NCBI GenBank assembly: GCA_023419995.1
Contig: JAEZXF010000334.1
Location: 1 to 6,439, forward strand
Source of the DNA: Pseudomonadota bacterium
GTDB taxonomy: Bacteria; Pseudomonadota; Alphaproteobacteria; Rhizobiales; Rhizobiaceae
Direction of reading: 5' to 3'
Length of the DNA stretch: 6,439 bases
Shown here: one piece after another, positions 1 to 6,439 of the stretch
Layout of the letters: the number at the start of each line of letters is the position of its first letter
Numbering within the stretch: position 1 is the stretch's first letter
Made by a program: the position numbers and the translations under genes
Notes under the pieces: generated by a model
Database searches by the model: none
What the model was told of the DNA's origin: nothing
The model's input: only the letters and a program-made list of their open reading frames with translations

Positions 1-68
1 TGGTCAACGTGACCAATCGTGCCGATGTTGACATGCGGCTTCGTACGCTCAAATTTACCCTTGGCCAT
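1..68 (-). CDS. tuf: Elongation factor Tu, N-terminal fragment (runs off left edge)
   Basis: EF-Tu is the GTPase that delivers aminoacyl-tRNA to the ribosomal A site in the cytoplasm. Only the first 22 codons are present, reading [20 protein letters not shown] and then VD. This is the highly conserved EF-Tu N-terminus, and it stops inside the first GTP-binding motif (GHVDHGKT, beginning at residue 19). The ATG at 66-68 has a purine-rich Shine-Dalgarno (GGAG, then AAGTCAC) just upstream. The gene follows fusA on the same strand after a 65-bp spacer, the standard alphaproteobacterial str order, so it is probably co-transcribed with fusA. The spacer contains a small 5-bp hairpin (91-95 with 98-102) without a T-tract, so I see no terminator between the two genes. 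Whether the genome has a second tuf copy cannot be seen here. Confidence 0.96.
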   Translation of the reverse strand, partial: MAKGKFERTKPHVNIGTIGHVD

Positions 69-133
69 GTGACTTCTCCATTCCTTGCGCGCCCGTGCGG
101 GCTAGTCTGTCTCTACTCGCGGCCGGCGCGCGG

Positions 134-2224
<2,091 letters not shown>

Positions 2225-2254
2225 CGGGGGTGCCTCTCGTTTCCGCTCGCCGGA

Positions 2255-2737
<483 letters not shown>

Positions 2738-2747
2738 TCACGATCGT

Positions 2748-2779
2748 CGGCTTGGCGCAAAACGAAAGCGCCGAAGCCG
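2748..2779 (-). promoter_or_regulatory. Intercistronic rpsL-rpsG hairpin, candidate S7 operator
   Basis: On the minus-strand transcript, CGGCUU pairs with AAGCCG (2774-2779 with 2748-2753), then GGCGC with GCGCC (2768-2772 with 2754-2758). A single bulged C lies at 2773 and the loop is 9 nt (UUUCGUUUU). That makes 11 base pairs with one bulge, 9 nt after the rpsL stop and 22 nt before the rpsG ATG. No U-tract follows, so it does not look like a terminator. In E. coli S7 represses translation by binding this same spacer. Equivalence here rests on position and structure only; an RNA-processing or mRNA-stability role is an alternative. Confidence 0.45.
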
Positions 2780-2788
2780 GGATAACCC

Positions 2789-3160
2789 TTACTTCGGACG
2801 CTTGGCGCCGTACTTCGAGCGGCGCTGCTTGCGGTTCTTCACGCCCTGCGTGTCGAGCACGCCGCGGATGATGTGGTAGCGCACGCCCGGAAGGTCCTTC
2901 ACGCGGCCGCCGCGGATCATGACCACGGAGTGCTCCTGAAGGTTGTGGCCTTCGCCGGGGATATAGCCGATCACTTCGAAGCCGTTCACAAGACGAATCT
3001 TCGCGACCTTGCGCAGCGCCGAGTTCGGCTTCTTCGGCGTCGTGGTGTAGACGCGCGTGCAAACGCCCCGCATCTGCGGGATGGCCTGCATGGCCGGAAC
3101 CTTGTTGCGCTTCACCGGCGCTATGCGCGGCTTGCGGATCAGCTGGTTGACGGTAGGCAT
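2789..3160 (-). CDS. rpsL: 30S ribosomal protein S12
   Basis: S12 sits at the decoding centre of the small subunit and controls tRNA selection accuracy. The 123-residue product matches the family throughout: [10 protein letters not shown] at the N-terminus, [14 protein letters not shown] at 40-52, [11 protein letters not shown] at 70-80, [13 protein letters not shown] at 84-96, and the basic tail ending in KRPK. Lys43 and Lys88 (K42 and K87 in mature E. coli numbering) are both present, so the common streptomycin-resistance substitutions at these sites are absent. Asp89, the residue methylthiolated by RimO in some bacteria, is also present. I chose the ATG at 3158-3160. It has an AAGGAAGG Shine-Dalgarno 4 nt upstream, and the alternative TTG one codon earlier would lie almost on top of that signal. 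It is the first gene of the str operon and has a long structured leader upstream. Confidence 0.99.
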   Translation of the reverse strand: MPTVNQLIRKPRIAPVKRNKVPAMQAIPQMRGVCTRVYTTTPKKPNSALRKVAKIRLVNGFEVIGYIPGEGHNLQEHSVVMIRGGRVKDLPGVRYHIIRGVLDTQGVKNRKQRRSKYGAKRPK

Positions 3161-3196
3161 CAAACCTTCCTTCTATCTCAAAACCCGTGCCTCAAA

Positions 3197-3303
3197 CCCT
3201 GTTCAGGGCCGTTTCGGCGACCTTTCCATACGGCAATTCGGGCACCAAACCGCCTCCGGCGGTCCTGCCCGAACAAAACGCAGAGGAAACGGAAGCCGTT
3301 TCG
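3197..3303 (-). promoter_or_regulatory. Structured 5' leader of rpsL (candidate cis-regulatory RNA)
   Basis: Read on the minus strand, the leader contains in order a 7-bp hairpin with a 3-nt loop (GAAACGG/CCGUUUC, 3302-3286), a two-tier hairpin (8-bp outer stem UUCGGGCA/UGCCCGAA at 3273-3266 with 3244-3237; 6-bp inner stem ACCGCC/GGCGGU with loop GGA), a GCCG-AAA-CGGC mini-hairpin (3218-3208), and a CCCUG/CAGGG hairpin (3208-3197). None is followed by a U-tract. The 9-mer CGAAACGGC occurs twice (3303-3295 and 3216-3208), so the middle CCGUUUC segment could pair with either copy. That layout suggests alternative folds. It is in the right place for autoregulation of the str operon, but no ligand or protein partner is evident. 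The structures were read by eye, without folding software. Confidence 0.45.
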
Positions 3304-3411
3304 TGCAAGCCGGCAATGTCTAAATCGCTCGTAAAACGAACCCTGTTTGAGGCCAACTCCAGGGCGCGACGCCCCGAAAAGAAAAGCCTCACATCGGCTC
3401 AGACGTCGCGG

Positions 3412-3439
3412 CTTCTACTCGCAACTCAGCCATCGTCAA
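3412..3439 (-). promoter_or_regulatory. Candidate sigma-70-type promoter of the str operon
   Basis: On the minus strand, CTTGACG gives a good -35 (TTGACG, 3439-3434; the CTTGAC form is typical of rhizobial housekeeping promoters). After a 16-nt spacer comes TAGAAG (3417-3412), which matches the TATAAT consensus at four of six positions. Transcription would start near 3405, giving an rpsL leader of about 245 nt. The -10 is weak and the spacer slightly short. A weaker alternative is TTGGCC...TTACGA at about 3357-3330. The call rests on sequence match and position only. Confidence 0.35.
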
Positions 3440-3607
3440 GCCCCGACAAGCCAAGAACCGCGCGGCTTTGGCCAGTTTCGCCCTTCCCCGCGCCGCCTCG
3501 CAACAATATTGCGCGGACTCGCCCGCCCGCTGCGATTCATGACCGCCGGCAACCTGTCGCCGGCGCCGGAATCGTGCGAAACAGGGCCATCGCAGGAGTA
3601 CGGCACC

Positions 3608-3889
3608 GTGAACGACAACGAAGTGAAGCCCGTCACCATCATCGTCGGCCGGGTCTGGCGCAGCAAGGGCGGCGAATCGCAGGGCGTGCACGTGATGCTC
3701 ACCGCGCCGGACGACGATTCCGCCGTGCGCAAGGCGCTCGAGGCGCTCGCCGCCGAGGGCTATGCCGAGGCCGAGCTCGACCAGATCGGCGATATGGACG
3801 GCCCGCCGGACGAAGAGCCGCATCTTTCCGCCTACCAGGGCGCGCTCGAGGGCGAGGTCGCGATCGTCACCTTCGAGGAGCCGTTCTGA
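3608..3889 (+). CDS. Small acidic conserved-type hypothetical protein
   Basis: I do not recognise this 93-residue protein. I chose the GTG at 3608-3610 because AGGAG (3594-3598) lies 9 nt upstream. An in-frame ATG at 3539 would give 116 residues but has no Shine-Dalgarno, and its extra residues look like non-coding sequence. The product is strongly acidic: about 20 Asp/Glu against 6 Lys/Arg, with a DDD run at 35-37. It has no signal peptide or membrane segment. The likely layout is a beta strand (VTIIVGRVWR, 9-18), a second strand (GVHVML, 26-31), a helix (DSAVRKALEALAAEGY, 37-52), an acidic loop (DMDGPPDEEP, 62-71) and a C-terminal strand (EGEVAIVTFEE, 81-91), which suggests a compact alpha/beta domain in the cytoplasm. 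It is transcribed away from rpsL and converges on the transporter operon, so it appears monocistronic. GC-rich third positions and a sensible composition support coding. Function is unknown. Confidence 0.7.
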   Translation: MNDNEVKPVTIIVGRVWRSKGGESQGVHVMLTAPDDDSAVRKALEALAAEGYAEAELDQIGDMDGPPDEEPHLSAYQGALEGEVAIVTFEEPF

Positions 3890-3958
3890 CGGCCACCCGC
3901 GCCGTTGCCGGGACGCGACCGCGGAACGGGACGAGGGAGCGGTTCGACAGGGTAAAAG

Positions 3959-3990
3959 GCCGCCTGGTTGGGGGCCACCAACCAGGCGGC
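3959..3990. terminator. Perfect 12-bp stem-loop between convergent genes, probable transcript-end structure
   Basis: GCCGCCTGGTTG (3959-3970) is exactly complementary to CAACCAGGCGGC (3979-3990), with an 8-nt loop. It lies 69 nt after the stop of the small plus-strand gene. On the plus strand no T-tract follows. On the minus strand the stem is followed by CTTTTACC. It may therefore be a backup terminator for transcription coming from the transporter operon, or a 3'-end stabilising hairpin for the small gene's mRNA. The structure is clear; the role and direction are inferred. Confidence 0.5.
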
Positions 3991-4173
3991 TAACGGTATG
4001 CGACCCAAAAGAGGAATCACACCCACGCCGCATCGCCCCCCGAATGCGGAACAACGCAGCGACCCTTCCTCAATAGCCTCCGGCGGACAATTCTCCTACT
4101 CCCATTTGGGATAGGACGGATGAGCCACGTGCCTGCGAGGCAGCCGGCCCCCGCGGGCCCGCCGGCAAACGAA

Positions 4174-4197
4174 AAGGGCGGCCCGAGGGCCGCCCTT
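4174..4197 (-). terminator. Rho-independent terminator of the BMP transporter operon
   Basis: On the minus strand AAGGGCGGCCC pairs with GGGCCGCCCTT (11 bp, 2-nt central gap, so effectively a tight tetraloop), followed by TTCGTTTG. It begins 24 nt after the stop codon of the substrate-binding protein gene. The stem is strong and the T-tract interrupted, as is common in GC-rich alphaproteobacteria. A second GC-rich hairpin (GCCGGC at 4143-4148 and 4161-4166) follows directly downstream and may reinforce it. Confidence 0.75.
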
Positions 4198-4221
4198 CCG
4201 GTTCGCGGTGCGCGCTGCCGC

Positions 4222-5292
4222 CTACTGCGGCAGCTGGTCGTCGACGCCCTGCACGTAGAAGTTCAGGCCGAGCAGGAAGCTGTCCTCGGCGACCTCGCCC
4301 TCGGCCAGCCACGGCGTGCCGTCCTGCTTGTTGATCGGGCCGGTATAGGGGTTGAACTCGCCGGACTTGATCTTGGCCTCGGTCTCCTCGGCCAGCGCCT
4401 TCACGTCGTCGGGCATGTTGGTGTAGGGCGCCATCACCACGTGGCCCTCCTTCATGCCGCCCCACACGTCGACCTGGTCCCACGTGCCGTCCATCACCTT
4501 CTGGATGCGCTCGATGTAGTACGGGCCCCAGTCGTCGACGATCGCGGTGAGCTGCGTCTCCGGACCGAACTGGATCATGTCGGTCGCCTGGCCGAAGGCC
4601 TTGATGCCGCGCTCGGCCGCGACCTGCAGCGGCGCCGTCGAATCGGTGTGCTGGGTGATGATGTCGACGCCCTGGTCGATCAGCGCCTTGGCCGCGTCGG
4701 CTTCCTTGCCGGCGTCGAACCAAGTGTTGGCCCACACCACCTTGACCTTGAAATCAGGATTGACCGACTGCGCGCCGAGCAGGAAGGCGTTGATGCCCAT
4801 CACCACTTCCGGAATCGGGAACGAGGCGATGTAGCCGGCCACGCCCGCATTCGACATCTTGGCGGCGATCACGCCCTGCACGTAGCGGCCTTCGTGGAAC
4901 TTGGAGTTGTAGGTCGCGACGTTCGGATGCTCGCGCTTGTAGCCGGTGGCGTGCTCGAACTTGATGTCGGGGAAGCGCCCGGCCACGGCGTTGGTGCCGT
5001 CCATGAAGCCGAAGGAGGTGGCGAAGATGATGTCGCAGCCCGAGCGCGCGAGGCGCTCGAGGGCGCGCTCGGTGTCGGCGCCCTCGGGCACGCTCTCCAG
5101 ATAGGCGGTCTCGAGCTTGTCGCCGAAATGCTTCTGCGCGTCGAGCAGGCCCTGGTGGTGCTGGTAGGAATAGCCGAAGTCGCCGATCGGCCCGACGTAG
5201 ATGAAGCAGGCCTTCGTCTTGTCCTGCGCGAAGGCCGCGCCCGGGATCAGCATGGCGGCCGATGCGGCGAGCGCCAGAAGTGTCTTTCTCAT
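4222..5292 (-). CDS. BMP/PnrA-family ABC transporter substrate-binding protein (probable nucleoside-type)
   Basis: This is the periplasmic binding protein of an ABC importer: it captures the solute and presents it to the membrane permeases. The 356-residue product starts with a Sec signal peptide (MRK, hydrophobic core at 5-16, cleavage probably after AFA at 20-22, giving mature QDK). There is no lipobox cysteine, unlike lipoprotein members such as PnrA and BmpA. The mature protein fits the BMP family (PF02608): a first strand and ligand loop at 29-48 (FIYVGPIGDFGYSYQHH), GCDIIFATSFGF at 85-96, a hinge region with YNSKFHEGRYVQG at 128-140, TQHTDSTAPLQ at 213-223 and DDWGPYYIERIQ at 253-264. 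The ATG at 5290-5292 has GAGG 8 nt upstream. It is the last gene of its operon, 47 bp after the permease and just before a terminator. Purine nucleosides are the best-known ligands of the family, but riboflavin and other solutes also occur, so the substrate is an inference. Confidence 0.96.
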   Translation of the reverse strand: MRKTLLALAASAAMLIPGAAFAQDKTKACFIYVGPIGDFGYSYQHHQGLLDAQKHFGDKLETAYLESVPEGADTERALERLARSGCDIIFATSFGFMDGTNAVAGRFPDIKFEHATGYKREHPNVATYNSKFHEGRYVQGVIAAKMSNAGVAGYIASFPIPEVVMGINAFLLGAQSVNPDFKVKVVWANTWFDAGKEADAAKALIDQGVDIITQHTDSTAPLQVAAERGIKAFGQATDMIQFGPETQLTAIVDDWGPYYIERIQKVMDGTWDQVDVWGGMKEGHVVMAPYTNMPDDVKALAEETEAKIKSGEFNPYTGPINKQDGTPWLAEGEVAEDSFLLGLNFYVQGVDDQLPQ

Positions 5293-5339
5293 GTGTCCGT
5301 CCTCTGTTGAGATGTGCGAAAGGATCTTTTTCAGCTGCG

Positions 5340-6254
5340 TTAACGATCGGGAACGAAGGGCTGCGCGAGGCAGGCCGGCGTGTTCACCATCGTCAGTCTC
5401 CTGTTGCGCGAGATTAGAACGAGAACCACGATCGTGGCCAGATAGGGAAGCGCGGAAAGCAGTTGAGAAGGGATGGGCCAGCCCAGCGCCTGCGCGTGGA
5501 GCTGGCCGATCGACACCGCCCCGAACAGATAGGCGCCGGCCAGCACCCGCCACGGCCGCCACGAGGCGAACACCACCAGCGCCAGCGCGATCCAGCCGCG
5601 CCCGGCGCTCATGCCTTCCACCCACTGCGGCACGTAGACCAGCGCCAGGAACCCGCCGGCGAGCCCCGCGCACGCGCCACCGAACATGACCGCGAGATAG
5701 CGGATGGCGATGACCTTGATGCCGAGCGCGTGCGCCGAGGCGTGGTTGTCGCCGACGGCGCGCAGCGTCAACCCCGCCTTGGTGTAGAACAGGAAGTAGG
5801 CGACGCCCGCCGTCAGCAGGATCGACAGGTAGAAGATCGGGTCCTGCCCGAACAGCAGCCGGCCGACATAGGGAAGGTCGGTGAGGTAGGGGATGTAGAG
5901 CGTGCCCATCTTGACGCCGGGCAGGCCGATGAAGGCCTCGCCGATCATGCCCGACAGGCCGAGGCCCAGCAGCGTCAGCGCCAGTCCCGTCGCCACCTGG
6001 TTGGTCACCAGCGTCAGCGTCAGGAATGCGAACAGCAGCGAGAACGCCGCCCCCACCACGATCGCCGCGAACACGCCGAGCCATGGCGACCCCGTGGTCT
6101 GCGCCACAGCGAAGCCGCTGACGGCGCCCATGATCATCATGCCCTCAACGCCGAGGTTGAGCACGCCGGAGCGCTCGACCACCAGTTCGCCCATGGCGGC
6201 GATGAGCAGCGGCGTCGCCGCGGTGGCGATGGTGATGACGACGGCCTCAAACAT
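5340..6254 (-). CDS. ABC transporter permease, BMP-associated (second permease)
   Basis: This is an inner-membrane permease of the BPD_transp_2 type (PF02653), as found with BMP, ribose and branched-chain amino acid importers. The 304-residue protein is almost entirely hydrophobic, with roughly eight or nine membrane segments. Near the N-terminus it has [19 protein letters not shown] (22-40), characteristic of the second permease of BMP-type importers. The cytoplasmic loop [16 protein letters not shown] (164-179) is the likely contact with the ATPase. [13 protein letters not shown] (193-205) follows. The C-terminal tail after about residue 283 is polar. I chose the ATG at 6252-6254 because GGGGAGG lies 6 nt upstream and the product then begins at the usual family position. 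Longer frames extend into the upstream gene. It overlaps the preceding permease by 8 nt, suggesting translational coupling, and is followed 47 bp later by the binding-protein gene. Confidence 0.96.
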   Translation of the reverse strand: MFEAVVITIATAATPLLIAAMGELVVERSGVLNLGVEGMMIMGAVSGFAVAQTTGSPWLGVFAAIVVGAAFSLLFAFLTLTLVTNQVATGLALTLLGLGLSGMIGEAFIGLPGVKMGTLYIPYLTDLPYVGRLLFGQDPIFYLSILLTAGVAYFLFYTKAGLTLRAVGDNHASAHALGIKVIAIRYLAVMFGGACAGLAGGFLALVYVPQWVEGMSAGRGWIALALVVFASWRPWRVLAGAYLFGAVSIGQLHAQALGWPIPSQLLSALPYLATIVVLVLISRNRRLTMVNTPACLAQPFVPDR

Positions 6255-6439
6255 GGGACGCCTCCCCGGCCGCGGCGGCCTGCGGCCGTACCAGACGGAT
6301 GCGGTAGTGGATGAGCGTGTCGCAGGCGAGCACGAAGAACAGGATGAGGCCCTGGAAGGCGCGCACCACCTTGTCGGAAAGGCCGACCGAGATCTGCGCC
6401 GCCTCACCGCCGAGATAGGTCAGTGCCAGCACCAGCCCG
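6247..6439 (-). CDS. ABC transporter permease, C-terminal fragment (first permease, runs off right edge)
   Basis: Only the last 63 codons are in the window, from GLVLALTYLG to the TGA at 6247-6249. The fragment has a segment typical of the end of BMP-type first permeases: SVGLSDKVVRAFQGLILFF (17-35), a probable last membrane helix at about 26-45, then a basic, alanine-rich cytoplasmic tail. Its stop lies inside the start of the next permease gene, an 8-nt overlap, so the two subunits are probably translated together as a heterodimeric channel. Identification rests on this short stretch plus context. The start, the rest of the protein and the expected ATPase gene lie beyond the window. Confidence 0.88.
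   Translation of the reverse strand, partial: GLVLALTYLGGEAAQISVGLSDKVVRAFQGLILFFVLACDTLIHYRIRLVRPQAAAAGEASHV

Larger units (their letters stand above)
3161..3607. other. Divergent intergenic region: rpsL leader and upstream region of the small plus-strand gene
   Basis: This 447-bp stretch separates rpsL (minus) from the small gene at 3608 (plus). I see no convincing gene, tRNA or insertion sequence in it. On the minus strand it holds a candidate promoter (3412-3439) and a leader of about 245 nt with hairpins at 3286-3302, 3237-3273, 3208-3218 and 3197-3208. On the plus strand there is a GCAA-CAATA-TTGC inverted repeat at 3500-3512 and a pair of GCCGGC blocks at 3545-3550 and 3559-3564 that could pair. 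I found no convincing -35/-10 pair for the plus-strand gene. Open frames crossing this region lack Shine-Dalgarno signals and recognisable products. Confidence 0.7.
3890..4221. other. Convergent intergenic region with stem-loops
   Basis: These 332 bp lie between the ends of the small plus-strand gene and the minus-strand substrate-binding protein gene. They contain a 12-bp perfect stem-loop (3959-3990), a small CCGCAT/ATGCGG hairpin (4028-4049), a TCCCA/TGGGA hairpin extended by CCTA/TAGG (4095-4115), a GC-rich GCCGGC hairpin (4143-4166) and the terminator at 4174-4197. I see no credible gene here. Confidence 0.7.

Noticed and set aside
3203..3229. Eight-codon upstream frame (MERSPKRP) in the rpsL leader
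   Set aside because: No Shine-Dalgarno before its ATG and no regulatory codon run; frames this short are expected by chance.
3363..3376. Small GGGCG-CGA-CGCCCC hairpin as a possible terminator
   Set aside because: The stem is only about five pairs. Plus-strand sequence after it is A-rich rather than T-rich, and the minus-strand T-run lies upstream of the stem, not after it.
3192..3392. 66-codon minus-strand frame inside the rpsL leader, a possible leader peptide
   Set aside because: The GTG start has no Shine-Dalgarno, and translating it would unfold the leader hairpins. Its stop falling in the long-range repeat arm is curious, but not enough to call it.
3187..3993. 268-codon plus-strand frame over the rpsL leader and the small gene
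   Set aside because: Translation is Arg/Pro/Ala-rich without structure, and it crosses the leader hairpins and overlaps the better-supported small gene in another frame.
4120..5310. 396-codon plus-strand frame antisense to the binding protein
   Set aside because: Low-complexity His/Arg/Leu/Val translation opposite a clear BMP-family gene; no Shine-Dalgarno support.
4222..6084. Extended 620-residue version of the binding protein reaching back through the permease gene
   Set aside because: The frame happens to stay open across the permease, but the signal peptide and Shine-Dalgarno fix the start at 5292, and the upstream part is Arg/Gly/Ala-rich shadow sequence.

Overview
The window is GC-rich, and its proteins read as alphaproteobacterial, most like Hyphomicrobiales (Rhizobiales; Mesorhizobium, Aquamicrobium or Nitratireductor-type). 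The main evidence is the 696-residue EF-G, the 123-residue S12 beginning MPTVNQ, the 156-residue S7, and the gene order rpsL-rpsG-fusA-tuf. Genus cannot be fixed from the sequence alone. It looks like ordinary chromosome, with no mobile element, CRISPR array, tRNA or rRNA.

Positions 1-3160 (minus strand) carry the str operon, read from right to left: rpsL (S12), rpsG (S7), fusA (EF-G) and the first 22 codons of tuf (EF-Tu), which runs off the left edge. The spacers are 63, 30 and 65 bp. The rpsL-rpsG spacer holds a strong hairpin that is a candidate S7 translational operator.

Positions 3161-3607 are a divergent intergenic region. Read on the minus strand it looks like a long structured rpsL leader: a candidate promoter near 3412-3439, then several hairpins, two of which compete for the same segment. 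On the plus strand a small acidic protein of unknown function (93 aa) starts at a GTG at 3608 behind a clear Shine-Dalgarno. Positions 3890-4221 are a convergent intergenic region with a 12-bp perfect stem-loop and a terminator for the transporter operon.

Positions 4222-6439 (minus strand) hold the downstream end of a BMP/PnrA-type ABC importer operon: a C-terminal fragment of one permease, a complete second permease overlapping it by 8 nt, and a periplasmic substrate-binding protein with a signal peptide. The ATPase is not in the window and should lie further upstream, beyond 6439. The substrate is probably a nucleoside or related compound, but the sequence does not prove it.

No new multi-gene system is visible. 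The items most worth a second look are the RNA structures around rpsL and the small divergent gene.
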